From the NCBI GenBank assembly GCA_000621425.1, contig KK211275.1, forward strand, positions 722,523 to 786,522: a stretch of DNA of 64,000 bases. The letters run 5' to 3'. The notes beneath the pieces are model-generated. The model searched no databases. It saw only the letters and a list, made by a program, of their open reading frames with translations, and was not told where the DNA came from. Each line of letters opens with the position of its first letter. Within the stretch, counting starts at the first letter, position 1. The translations under genes were made by a program, and so were the position numbers. The stretch is from Lachnospiraceae bacterium AB2028. GTDB taxonomy: Bacteria; Bacillota; Clostridia; Lachnospirales; Lachnospiraceae. Of the stretch, positions 27,701 through 35,379 are shown in pieces.

Positions 27701-29011
27701 GAAAGAAAAGCTGAAAAACGGACCATAAGGCCGACCAATATAAACCGTGTGCTTTTCACTGAGGAAATGAAGCAGACATATACCATACTCTGCCCTCAGA
27801 TGTCACCTGTGCATTTCGATATGTTTGCCCCGGCTTTCAAGGCCTGCGGCTACAATCTCCATGTGCTGGATAATGACAACAGACACTCTGTTGATGTGGG
27901 ACTCAAGTATGTCAATAATGATGCATGCTATCCTTCGCTCTGCACTATCGGCCAGCTCATAGAGGCCATCGAAACAGGCGAATACGATACTGACCACTTA
28001 GCACTTATGATGTCCCAGACCGGCGGCGGATGCAGGGCTACCAACTATGTTGGTTTCATAAGAAGGGCTCTTGAGAAAGCGGGCTATCCCAATATCCCCG
28101 TTATCTCACTTAACTTAAGCGGACTTGAATCCAATCCCGGCTTCAAGTTAGATGCAAACCTTCTGCTCAGGGGAATCTGCGCAGCTGTATTCGGTGATAT
28201 ATTCATGAAGTGCATTTACAGAATGCGTCCTTATGAAAAAGAGCCCGGATCCGTGGAGGCCGTTCATCAGAAATGGCTTAAGGAATGCCAGGCTTTTGTA
28301 TCCGCAAAACATATTTCCATAGGAAAATACAAAAAGCTCTGTAAAGGCATAATAGAAGACTTTGATAACATTCCCATATACGAAGAACGTAAGCCCAGGG
28401 TCGGCGTTGTTGGTGAGATTCTTGTAAAGTTCTCCCCTTCAGCCAACAACTACCTTGTAGACCTGCTTGAAAAGGAAGGTGCCGAGGCTGTTGTTCCGGA
28501 TCTCCTGGATTTCATGTATTACTGCTTCTACAACCAGATATACAAGGCAGACGAGCTGGGAATGAGCCGGAAGAGTGCCAACAAGGCAAAGCTTGGCATG
28601 AAGGCAATGGACTGGGTACGTTCCTACCCGTCAAAGCTCTTCAGGCGCAGCAAGCACTTTGAGCCGCCTGCAGATATCCACGACCTGGTAAAATATGCCC
28701 AGGATATAGTTTCCATAGGAAACCAGACAGGTGAAGGATGGTTCCTTACAGGCGAGATGCTTGAACTCATACATTCCGGCACGGAAAACATCGTCTGCAC
28801 CCAGCCTTTCGGATGCCTTCCCAACCACGTAGTCGGAAAAGGCGTAATAAAGGCACTCCGGAAAAAATATCCTACCTCAAATATTGTTGCCATTGACTAC
28901 GATCCCGGTGCCAGCGAAGTTAACCAGCTGAACAGGATAAAGCTTATGCTTTCTACTGCAAATAAGAACCTGGCCAAGAAAAAGGCTCAGGAAAATAACA
29001 AAGCAGTATAA
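24734..29011 (+). CDS. Fused 2-hydroxyacyl-CoA dehydratase activase / dehydratase-like protein (HgdC-type, 1425 residues)
   Basis: The start at 24734 has AGAGGA just upstream; an earlier frame start lacks a site. There are two BadF/BadG-type ATPase domains ([16 protein letters not shown] and [15 protein letters not shown]), each with a cluster-binding Cys block ([29 protein letters not shown]). A Cys-rich linker follows ([23 protein letters not shown]), then a long DUF2229/HgdB-like part with conserved [27 protein letters not shown] and [13 protein letters not shown]. Family members use ATP to push a low-potential electron into a dehydratase or reductase. Such giant fusions are frequent in Clostridia, but their substrate is not established. 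It is monocistronic with a strong terminator. Confidence 0.88.
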   Translation: MNNSGITTDETLRLGIDIGSTTVKVALIDSENNILFSDYERHFADISKTLQGLTEKAMEKTGDRAVYPVITGSGGLTLATHLNIPFVQEVIAVSTSLETFAPKTDVAIELGGEDAKIIYFENGNVEQRMNGICAGGTGSFIDQMASLIQTDAAGLNEYAKDYKSLYTIAARCGVFAKTDIQPLINDGATREDLSASIFQAVVNQTISGLACGKPIRGHVAFLGGPLHFLSELKAAFIRTLKLDEEHTIDVENSHLFAAIGSALNSKGENATTLSDIANRLKNGIHMEFEVERMEPLFKDQAEYDEFTARHDKARVETAEIESYSGNCFLGIDAGSTTTKMALVSEKGELLWAFYSNNNGSPLETALKAFAELKSKLPTDAHIVRACSTGYGEALMKAAFLLDDGQVETVAHYYAAAFFNPSVDCILDIGGQDMKCIRIKNGNVDSVMLNEACSSGCGSFLETFAKSLNLSVQDFAKAALFAEHPIDLGTRCTVFMNSKVKQAQKEGASVADISAGLAYSVIKNALFKVIKVSDASALGKNIVVQGGTFYNDAVLRSFENIAGCHAIRPDIAGIMGAFGAALVSRERYEEGYQTTMLSFADIDNFTFTTSMSKCRGCTNNCRLTINNFSGNRKYISGNRCERGLGKPKNANNIPNLFEYKLKRFFDYEPLPADQAPRGTVGIPRVLNIYENYPFWATFFKELGYRVMLSPSSTRKIYELGIESIPSESECYPAKLAHGHVQWLIEQKPDFIFYPSLFYERNETKDANNHYNCPIVSSYPENIKNNVEDITDGKVIFRHPFMNFAGVDTITYALIKEFSEIDPDKISDAVEKAWDELGKAHDDMQRKGEEVLKWMEQNHKRGIVLAGRPYHIDPEINHGIPELINSYDIAVLTEDSVSHLGHPERPLIVSDQWMYHSRLYRAATFARTREDLDLIQLNSFGCGLDAVTTDQVNDILSGSDKIYTCLKIDEVNNLGAARIRVRSLIAALEVKERKAEKRTIRPTNINRVLFTEEMKQTYTILCPQMSPVHFDMFAPAFKACGYNLHVLDNDNRHSVDVGLKYVNNDACYPSLCTIGQLIEAIETGEYDTDHLALMMSQTGGGCRATNYVGFIRRALEKAGYPNIPVISLNLSGLESNPGFKLDANLLLRGICAAVFGDIFMKCIYRMRPYEKEPGSVEAVHQKWLKECQAFVSAKHISIGKYKKLCKGIIEDFDNIPIYEERKPRVGVVGEILVKFSPSANNYLVDLLEKEGAEAVVPDLLDFMYYCFYNQIYKADELGMSRKSANKAKLGMKAMDWVRSYPSKLFRRSKHFEPPADIHDLVKYAQDIVSIGNQTGEGWFLTGEMLELIHSGTENIVCTQPFGCLPNHVVGKGVIKALRKKYPTSNIVAIDYDPGASEVNQLNRIKLMLSTANKNLAKKKAQENNKAV

Positions 29012-29042
29012 ACTTCGCAATATTCATGAAACGCAATATAAA

Positions 29043-29078
29043 AAACAACACCATGCCATCCGGCATGGTGTTTCTCAT
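29043..29078. terminator. Bidirectional terminator after the activase gene
   Basis: AACACCATGCC and GGCATGGTGTTT form an exact 11-bp stem with a 4-nt loop. The minus strand continues into TTGTTTTTTAT, so it also ends the convergent transcript. Confidence 0.85.
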
Positions 29079-29090
29079 TATCATCTATCT

Positions 29091-29471
29091 CTATTGTGCA
29101 GCTGCTTTAGCAGCCTCTATCTCAGCCTGCTTTGCGGCTTCATCAGCAGCAGCTTCGGCCATCAGGCGGTTATATATCTCAAGTGCATCCGGCGGAATAT
29201 CGTCCTGGGATCCGAAGGGATCCGTATCGACTGCAGAAGAACCTTCGGATGAATTCACACTCGAATCACCAGTCTCCTCTCCCAGTGCCTCCATAATAAG
29301 TTTTTCAGCTTCCGCATCAGGATCATAGCTATCATCCCCGCCAGATTCGGAAGTTTCTTCCTCATTATCCGGCGTAACCATATTAACATTCCACCACTTT
29401 ACCAAGTGGCAGTGCATCTTGGAATAATAATTGATCCGGTCAAGTTTGTCCAGACGGTCTATCCTAACCAA
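29091..29471 (-). CDS. Acidic low-complexity protein, unknown
   Basis: The frame starts at a TTG with AAGGGG at good spacing and gives 126 residues. The first third is basic (RIDRLDKLDRINYYSK); the middle is rich in Asp, Glu and Ser and probably unstructured; the end is an Ala-rich helix (AAADEAAKQAEIEAAKAAAQ). No family recognised. It follows the GGDEF-like gene by 36 bp and ends at the shared terminator. Confidence 0.6.
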   Translation of the reverse strand: MVRIDRLDKLDRINYYSKMHCHLVKWWNVNMVTPDNEEETSESGGDDSYDPDAEAEKLIMEALGEETGDSSVNSSEGSSAVDTDPFGSQDDIPPDALEIYNRLMAEAAADEAAKQAEIEAAKAAAQ

Positions 29472-29507
29472 GTGTAATCCCCTTATTAATCAGAAACAAT
29501 GTTACTA

Positions 29508-30428
29508 TCAGTTATTGCCGGCTATTTCTTTCTTTGCCACAGCTGTATTACAGTAAAGCTCGGTGTCTGCATGCTTATATATGTCATCCACGTCAAATAT
29601 GCCTTCGCCAAAGCATCCGCCCCAGCTGAGACGGCACTCGAAATTATCCGAATTACGGTTGAGACGCCCCACACGCTCTACCCACTTTGTTATTACGGAT
29701 ATAGCCTCTTCTTCAAGATATCCGCAGAACACTACCATAAAATGATCTTCTTCAAGCCTGTACGTATGGATATTCTCTGATGAAAGCCTTCTTAACTCTC
29801 TTGCAACCTTTGAAATAATACCATCGCCAGCCTCTGTACTGATCTCATCATTTACTACATGCATATTGATAACATTCAGGCATGCTATATATATTGAATC
29901 AGCATAAGGATATACTTCCACTTTACGCTTATCAAACTTCACTCTATTTGACAGCATGGTCATGCTGTCATGTTCTCTCTCCCAGCTATCCTCGCGTATG
30001 CTTAAAAGATACTCAGCGGTATCGAGACGAAACTTCTGAAGTGCATGGTATAGTTCCTCAAGCTCATCGCCGGAATCAATATCCAAATCCTTGAGCGTAG
30101 GTGTCTGCTCACCAACTTCGCCCTCAGACATTCCTGCTTCACTATATGTTATGGAAGAAATCGCCTTTGTCATATCTGTAACGGGCTTCACGAAATATAC
30201 TTCAAGCAGTATCGCAGTGATCACCACCAATATTACCGCCAATATGACCATGCTGCAGGTAAAGATCACAAAAAACTGGCCTTTCGATTCCTCTTTAACA
30301 GCTTCCCGTACATACCCATCCAAGGCATTCGTATAGAAAATATAGCTGATAAGGGTGGAACACATAACAAGTACTGCAAGTGCTCCAGCTACCAAAAGCA
30401 GCGCCTTCGTTTTAAGTGATTTTTTCAT
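29508..30428 (-). CDS. Membrane protein with degenerate GGDEF domain
   Basis: The 306-residue protein has two N-terminal transmembrane helices (about 7-30 and 52-76) with a short external loop, a HAMP-like stretch (VKPVTDMTKAISSI) and a GGDEF fold. The fold is recognised by DSMTMLSNRVKFDK near its start, but the active-site loop reads YRLEEDHFMVVF instead of RxGGDEF. It should not make c-di-GMP and may bind a nucleotide or a partner instead. GGGGGAAAG precedes the start. Confidence 0.75.
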   Translation of the reverse strand: MKKSLKTKALLLVAGALAVLVMCSTLISYIFYTNALDGYVREAVKEESKGQFFVIFTCSMVILAVILVVITAILLEVYFVKPVTDMTKAISSITYSEAGMSEGEVGEQTPTLKDLDIDSGDELEELYHALQKFRLDTAEYLLSIREDSWEREHDSMTMLSNRVKFDKRKVEVYPYADSIYIACLNVINMHVVNDEISTEAGDGIISKVARELRRLSSENIHTYRLEEDHFMVVFCGYLEEEAISVITKWVERVGRLNRNSDNFECRLSWGGCFGEGIFDVDDIYKHADTELYCNTAVAKKEIAGNN

Positions 30429-30480
30429 ATAACTTTCCCCCGCCTGATTCCTCTCTGTATTACATTATTAAGTCATTCAT

Positions 30481-30759
30481 TTACGCCTGGGTTCCTACTA
30501 CTGCTTTCACAAAATTCCAGGCTTCATCAAGGCCTTCCTGTGAAAAATCATAAAATGTATAGCTCTTAAGATCTTCTGCTGTACTATCATAGCCATAAGG
30601 TTCCGGCCATATGCAAACCCGCAACTGTGGATCTGCATCTTCATTTTCTTTATATTTTTCAAAGAAAAATCTCTTGCCGTCGCAGCTACCGCTATACCTT
30701 TCGGACTTAAGATAAGCCAATGTCAGCTTATACAGATCATCATCAAAATCCATTGCCAT
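30481..30759 (-). CDS. Unknown 92-residue acidic protein
   Basis: The gene follows the J-domain gene by 2 bp with GAGGG upstream, so they form one transcript. The protein is small, soluble and acidic, rich in aromatic residues (YTFYDFSQEGLDEAWNFV). No family recognised. Coupling suggests a role with the J-domain protein. Confidence 0.6.
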   Translation of the reverse strand: MAMDFDDDLYKLTLAYLKSERYSGSCDGKRFFFEKYKENEDADPQLRVCIWPEPYGYDSTAEDLKSYTFYDFSQEGLDEAWNFVKAVVGTQA

Positions 30760-30761
30760 CG

Positions 30762-31283
30762 TCAGATTCCCTCTTTTTTCGATTTCATATCTTCAGCAAG
30801 AGTCTCATGTATTATGTGCGCAAGCCTGATCATACGGATTTCATTGAGTATCTGTCTTTCTTTCTCACGCTGTTTTGCAAGGTCATTCTGCCGCTTTTTT
30901 AGTTCTTCAGTTTCCTTAATGCGTCTCTCATCCCTGGACTGCTGCATCTGTTTTTCAAACTTCCTTCTATCAGCCTTGCTGGCAGCTGTTCCGGGATGTG
31001 CCGAAACTGAACTCCGTCCCAGAACTCTTCCGCCGGGCTTTGAAACACTCATGACAGGCCTTCCGATCACACGTCCCTGCGGTACGGATGAGGTCATCAT
31101 GCTTGACCGCAGTATCAGTTCATATGCACTCACAACCTGCAGGTATCTTTCATGATCTGCCTCCGTCGTTCCGGGAGTATCAGGATGGAGCTCCCTGCAT
31201 AACCTATGGTATGTACTTTTAACGAGAGACGGCGAGGCACCATATTGCAGCCCCAATATCTCATAAGCCTGAAAAATATCCAT
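30762..31283 (-). CDS. J-domain protein
   Basis: A 173-residue DnaJ-like co-chaperone. The J domain (1-60) has the HPD motif in CRELHPDTPG, needed to stimulate Hsp70. It lacks the G/F, zinc and C-terminal domains of DnaJ. The rest is a Gly/Arg/Val linker and a long charged coiled coil (SRDERRIKETEELKKRQNDL). A TATTAT box ends 6 nt before the ATG and no ribosome site is present, so the mRNA is probably leaderless. Confidence 0.8.
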   Translation of the reverse strand: MDIFQAYEILGLQYGASPSLVKSTYHRLCRELHPDTPGTTEADHERYLQVVSAYELILRSSMMTSSVPQGRVIGRPVMSVSKPGGRVLGRSSVSAHPGTAASKADRRKFEKQMQQSRDERRIKETEELKKRQNDLAKQREKERQILNEIRMIRLAHIIHETLAEDMKSKKEGI

Positions 31284-31289
31284 GTGTAA

Positions 31290-31319
31290 ATAATATCACA
31301 AATTCACCATTTCTTTCAA
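31290..31319 (-). promoter_or_regulatory. Promoter of the J-domain gene, leaderless spacing
   Basis: TTGAAA (31314-31319), 18 nt, then extended -10 TGATATTAT (TATTAT at 31290-31295) on the minus strand. Six bases, TTACAC, separate it from the ATG. Confidence 0.65.
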
Positions 31320-31361
31320 CGGACCGGATTATTATCCGTGACATACGACAGCTTATTCGTA

Positions 31362-32273
31362 TCACTTATCGAGATCGTAAGGCGTTACCTGATATACATA
31401 ATAGTTAAGCCAGTTGCTGTAAAGAGCATTCGCATGGGCTCTCCATAAAAGCAGCGGTTTCTTCTCCGGATCATTATCAGGATAATAATTTACCGGAAGG
31501 TGTATATCCAGCCCCTTGCCGATATCCCGCTTGTATTCCTTGTCAAGAGTATACCTGTCATACTCCGGATGCCCCATCACAAATATACGCTTATCATCAT
31601 TTGACTTAACAAGAAGAACTCCAGCCTCATCAGACTTTGCCAGCACAGTAAGCTCGCTACAGGCCTCTATGTCCTCTGTCCTATTGGTGGTATGCCTTGA
31701 ATGGGGTGCAAAAAACTCATCATCAAAGCCTCTTACTAAAGGAGTCCGTCTGTGAAGAACTCTATGCCTGTATATACCGAAGAGCTTTTCCGGAAGTGCC
31801 ACCTTATCAATGCCATAATAGTGATAAAGTCCTGCCTGTGCCCCCCAGCAGAGATACATGGTGGAGGTGACATTTGTGTCAGTCCAATCCATTATCTTGC
31901 AGACCTCATCCCAGTAATCAACCTCCTCAAAAGGCATCTGTTCAACCGGTGCACCTGTTATTATCATTCCGTCGAATTTCTGATCCTTTATCTCATCAAA
32001 AGAAGTATAAAAACGGTTCAGATGATTTACAGATGTATTCTGCGGAATATGGCTCTTTACCATAAGGAATGTCAAGTCTATCTGCAACGGAGTATTTGAA
32101 AACGACCTCAAAAGCTGAAGCTCAGTATCCTCCTTAAGCGGCATGAGATTAAGTATGCACACCTTAAGCGGACGGATATCCTGATGGATAGCCCTGGTCT
32201 CATCCATTACAAATATATTTTCATTTTCCAGCTGCTCCCTTGCAGGAAGATCGCTCTGAATCCTGATTGGCAT
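31362..32273 (-). CDS. metA: Homoserine O-acyltransferase MetA (predicted to use acetyl-CoA)
   Basis: This 303-residue enzyme performs the first committed step of methionine synthesis. The catalytic Cys142 (YLCWGAQAG), His235 and Glu237 (GHPEYDRY) fall at exactly the positions used in characterised MetA. Residue 111 is Glu (GAPVEQMPF); in Bacillus cereus Glu111 selects acetyl-CoA, whereas succinyl-using enzymes have Gly. The annotation homoserine O-succinyltransferase would therefore probably be wrong here. It follows a small 47-codon gene and shares its promoter. No SAM riboswitch was found. Confidence 0.93.
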   Translation of the reverse strand: MPIRIQSDLPAREQLENENIFVMDETRAIHQDIRPLKVCILNLMPLKEDTELQLLRSFSNTPLQIDLTFLMVKSHIPQNTSVNHLNRFYTSFDEIKDQKFDGMIITGAPVEQMPFEEVDYWDEVCKIMDWTDTNVTSTMYLCWGAQAGLYHYYGIDKVALPEKLFGIYRHRVLHRRTPLVRGFDDEFFAPHSRHTTNRTEDIEACSELTVLAKSDEAGVLLVKSNDDKRIFVMGHPEYDRYTLDKEYKRDIGKGLDIHLPVNYYPDNDPEKKPLLLWRAHANALYSNWLNYYVYQVTPYDLDK

Positions 32274-32310
32274 CTTGCCTGATTCCTTTCTCTTTATTGA
32301 TCAAATAGAA

Positions 32311-32454
32311 TTATCTCCGGTTACCTTCAGACCTTTTCCCTTTCGGCGGCATTCCCGGTATTATAATGCCCTTGCCTTTCTTCTGGTCCTTTTCCTTATT
32401 CTCTTCTGCTTTCTCAGCCGCATTTCCTGCAGTGTCTTTTTTCTGATCGCTCAT
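32311..32454 (-). CDS. Small charged protein of 47 residues upstream of metA
   Basis: An open frame with a strong AAAGGGGGAAAAC ribosome site begins MSDQKKDTAGNAAEKAEENK and ends with a proline/basic tail (GIIIPGMPPKGKR). It is highly charged and probably disordered. It lies between a promoter and metA, 37 bp before metA. No family recognised. It could be a leader peptide, but it has few Met codons (two), so classical attenuation by methionine is unlikely. Confidence 0.6.
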   Translation of the reverse strand: MSDQKKDTAGNAAEKAEENKEKDQKKGKGIIIPGMPPKGKRSEGNRR

Positions 32455-32489
32455 GTTTTCCCCCTTTGCAAAATTGTCATGATTAAAGG

Positions 32490-32501
32490 TATATTATAGC
32501 A
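32490..32501 (-). promoter_or_regulatory. Extended -10 promoter of the small gene and metA
   Basis: TGCTATAAT on the minus strand (TATAAT at 32493-32498). A TGACAT lies 18 nt upstream as a weak -35. The promoter sits immediately after the ligA stop. Confidence 0.55.
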
Positions 32502-32519
32502 CAAAACACACGAACAATG

Positions 32520-34520
32520 TCATACAGTGTAGTCAGGCATGTATTTCGCAAGGAAATCATCCTCAGTAAGGATCTGTACGCCGTTTGCCATGGCGGTCTT
32601 ATTCTTTGACGAAGTAGATGTGGCATCATTATTTATGAGACACTCCGTCTTTTTGCTGACGCTACCTGACACTTTTCCACCCCGATTCTCTATCAGTTCC
32701 TTTAAGTCAGAGCGATTTCCAAAATGCACAAGAGAACCTGTTATTACGAAAGTCAGCCCTGCAAGGGAATTATCATCGTTTCCGTTATTTGCCACTTCAA
32801 ATTCAAGTTCTCCGGCCAGTGCGTCAAGCTGGCTTACGAATACCTCATTCTGCATATATGAACAGAATGCTCCCGCCAGCACTTCGCCTACACCTTCTAT
32901 TTCTGAAAGCTCATCTATTCCGGCTTTTTTCATATCATCTATGGAATGGGAAAAATGGCCGGATATAAGCTTTGCTACAGCAGCACCCACTCCGGGAATT
33001 CCCATGGCGTATATAAGCCGCGGAACTGTAGTCTTTCTGCTTTTTTCAATACTTTCAATAAGGTTCGCACAAGATTTTTCCTTGAAACCTTCCAGTGACA
33101 GTATAGCCTCACTCTTATCCTTAAGATGATATATATCCTTAAATTCATGCAGGAGTCCCGCACCTATCAGCTTTTCCAGTGTAGCCTCGCTAAGTCCCTC
33201 TATGTTCATGGCATCCCTTTCCACGAAATGCACGAAGGACCGGAGTTTCTTGGCCGGACAGTCATTTCCGGTACATGTAAGGACTTCCGAATCTACCTGT
33301 CTGACTATCTTTGAAGGTGCCCCGCATACAGGACATACAGCAGGAATTTCCAGACTATCGCTATTAGTCAGATTCTCGGATATCTGGGGAATTATCATGT
33401 TTGCCTTATAAACTGTTATACGGTCGCCTATTCCCAGCTTAAGTTCTTTTATTACGCTTACATTATGAAGGGATGCCCGTCTTACTTCCGTTCCTTCCAG
33501 ATCAACACAATCAAATACCGCAATGGGATTGATCATTCCGGTTCTTGATGTCTGCCACTCCACTTCACGAAGTACGGTTTCAGCTGTTTCATCCGCCCAT
33601 TTAAAGGCTATGGCACCGCGGGGGAATTTTGCAGTCCGGCCGAGAGACTCTGCATATGCAAGGTCATCATAGGAAAGTACCAGACCGTCGGAAGGGATGT
33701 CATTCTCTTCAATGGCTTTTTCAAAATACTCTATTTCCTGAACTACGGTATCTGCATTTACCTTCCTATATTCAACAACGGTAAATCCCTGCTCTTTCAG
33801 AAAAACAAACTGCTTTTCGAATGAATTGCCGAAATCATGTGGCACATCTCCTGACTCCGCGTGGTCTGTAGCACTTACAAGGGCGAAGGCTATCAGCTGT
33901 ATATTCCTTCTGGCAGCCACCGCAGGATCAAGAGCCCTTACGGAACCGCTGCAAAGATTCCTGGGATTCTTATATACCTGGTCCGCCGACATCTCCTGGC
34001 TGTTTATCTTTTCAAAATCACTATAGGATATTACGGCCTCTCCCCTTACAACTAATAAACCCTTATATGGGATCACAAGTGGAATATTCTTAAATGTACG
34101 GGCATTAGGAGTTATTACTTCTCCTACCTCACCATTTCCCCGAGTAACAGCTTTTACAAGTTTTCCTTCATCATATGTAACTACAACTGTAAGACCGTCT
34201 TCCTTCCAGGAAAGCAGTCCTTCTTTATCTCCGAGCCATTCCTTTAGTTCATCCCTGCTCTTTGTCTTGCCAAGGCTTAGCATAGGGGATGCATGTCTTT
34301 CTTTTGGAAGGTACTCCACCGGTTCATATCCCACATTTTCAGTAGGAGAGCCCGCCATTACCAGGCCGTTTTCATCCTCCAGTTTTTTCAATTCATCATA
34401 GAGCCTGTCGTATTCAAAATTGCTCATTATCTCGCGGTCTTCCGCATAATACGTCCGGGAAGCCTCACTAAGCTTTTCGGTCAATTCCTTTTGTCTTTCT
34501 AAATTATTCTTTTCTGCCAT
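32520..34520 (-). CDS. ligA: NAD-dependent DNA ligase
   Basis: A 666-residue LigA sealing nicks with NAD+. The start (MAEKNNLERQ) has AAAGGAGG upstream; a 35-residue longer frame is not supported. The order is domain Ia (YYAEDREIMSNFEYDRLY), adenylation domain with the nucleotide-binding Lys in SWKEDG and TRGNGEVGEVIT, OB fold, four-Cys zinc finger (CPVCG...CTGNDCPAKK), helix-hairpin-helix repeats and a BRCT domain (FVITGSLVHFGNRSDL). The KEDG/GNGEVGEV variants replace the usual KLDG/GDGxxGED. Confidence 0.94.
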   Translation of the reverse strand: MAEKNNLERQKELTEKLSEASRTYYAEDREIMSNFEYDRLYDELKKLEDENGLVMAGSPTENVGYEPVEYLPKERHASPMLSLGKTKSRDELKEWLGDKEGLLSWKEDGLTVVVTYDEGKLVKAVTRGNGEVGEVITPNARTFKNIPLVIPYKGLLVVRGEAVISYSDFEKINSQEMSADQVYKNPRNLCSGSVRALDPAVAARRNIQLIAFALVSATDHAESGDVPHDFGNSFEKQFVFLKEQGFTVVEYRKVNADTVVQEIEYFEKAIEENDIPSDGLVLSYDDLAYAESLGRTAKFPRGAIAFKWADETAETVLREVEWQTSRTGMINPIAVFDCVDLEGTEVRRASLHNVSVIKELKLGIGDRITVYKANMIIPQISENLTNSDSLEIPAVCPVCGAPSKIVRQVDSEVLTCTGNDCPAKKLRSFVHFVERDAMNIEGLSEATLEKLIGAGLLHEFKDIYHLKDKSEAILSLEGFKEKSCANLIESIEKSRKTTVPRLIYAMGIPGVGAAVAKLISGHFSHSIDDMKKAGIDELSEIEGVGEVLAGAFCSYMQNEVFVSQLDALAGELEFEVANNGNDDNSLAGLTFVITGSLVHFGNRSDLKELIENRGGKVSGSVSKKTECLINNDATSTSSKNKTAMANGVQILTEDDFLAKYMPDYTV

Positions 34521-34675
34521 AATGCCTCCTTTGACCGTTCCTTCAGCTGTAAAAGGATAATAAAATCCTCTGTCCACAGAACTACGTTCACACCCTAAGG
34601 GGCATGCAAGTTCATGGGATAACACAAAAAGAACAGAGACCGAAATCTCTGTTCTAAGAACTATAGCTACAAAAG

Positions 34676-35167
34676 TTACGGATCCAGTTCCTCACTGATC
34701 TGTTCCATGGCCTCGGTCATGGTAATGCCAAGTGCTGTAGCAATCTCACTGAAAAAAATCCGCTCAGCACACTTAAGAATCTTCTCTTCTGAAATATTGA
34801 GATTCTTGTGATTCTTCCTGTTTTCGGCCCGAAGATGGCGCAACTGCCTTATCATATTGGAAATCTTGATATTATCCGCAGACCTTAAAATCTCGTCACA
34901 GACTTCCTTAGCAGGCACAGTGCCTTTACGCTTTGAAGAAACGACCGCCTTGATCATTTCCTCCGCTTCCTTCTTGCCGATTACCTTTCTTGCAATGTCG
35001 CTTTCGCGATCAACTGAAACATAGATAGTGTCCCTGGAGTCATAAACTGGCTTCAGTGAATAATATATCTTATCCGGCCCCCCAAATGAAAGCGGTCCGA
35101 TTTCCTCTACTTTACAGGATCCGGACATTCCACACATAACAAAATCGCCGACCTTATATTTCTGCAT
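34676..35167 (-). CDS. CarD/CdnL-type RNA polymerase-binding regulator
   Basis: The 163-residue protein begins MQKYKVGDFVMCGMSGSCKV, the Tudor-like RNA polymerase interaction domain (CarD_TRCF), followed by a helical C-terminal half. Such proteins bind the beta subunit and stabilise open complexes. GGAGG lies before this ATG; the start four codons earlier overlaps that site. It has its own promoter, divergent from the MBOAT gene. Confidence 0.85.
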   Translation of the reverse strand: MQKYKVGDFVMCGMSGSCKVEEIGPLSFGGPDKIYYSLKPVYDSRDTIYVSVDRESDIARKVIGKKEAEEMIKAVVSSKRKGTVPAKEVCDEILRSADNIKISNMIRQLRHLRAENRKNHKNLNISEEKILKCAERIFFSEIATALGITMTEAMEQISEELDP

Positions 35168-35193
35168 TGCAACCTCCATTTCAATATGCTACA

Positions 35194-35222
35194 ATTATAA
35201 ATTTTTCCCCGTGTTTTTTCAA
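35194..35222 (-). promoter_or_regulatory. Promoter of the CarD-like gene
   Basis: TTGAAA (35217-35222), 17 nt, TATAAT (35194-35199) on the minus strand: close to consensus. Confidence 0.75.
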
Positions 35223-35235
35223 GATAAAAATTGTA

Positions 35236-35264
35236 TTTCCACAAGTGCTTTTTTTTGCTATAAT
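35236..35264 (+). promoter_or_regulatory. Promoter of the MBOAT-DHHW operon
   Basis: TTTCCA (35236-35241), 17 nt, TATAAT (35259-35264), with an extended TG before the -10. It is back to back with the CarD-like promoter, 14 bp apart. Confidence 0.65.
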
Positions 35265-35379
35265 AACAATTTGTCTGACCGGTTAACAAAACATAACTGT
35301 TCAGGCTATGGATTTATACAGGATTAACGATAACAGCCCACAGACCGGTTGTTCACTATATAAGATAGATTTAGAAAAA

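Noticed and set aside
32274-32519. SAM riboswitch or T-box in front of metA
   Set aside because: The space is taken by a 47-codon frame with its own ribosome site; no conserved riboswitch core was seen.
32539-33129. Long plus-strand frame of 196 codons opposite ligA, and similar ones opposite the NRPS-like gene (2356-2913) and mntP (7433-8002)
   Set aside because: They are antisense shadows of well-identified genes, with no ribosome sites and no recognisable protein features.
34521-34625. Longer LigA with 35 extra residues
   Set aside because: The ATG at 34520 has AAAGGAGG and the usual LigA N-terminus; the extension has no site and unusual composition.
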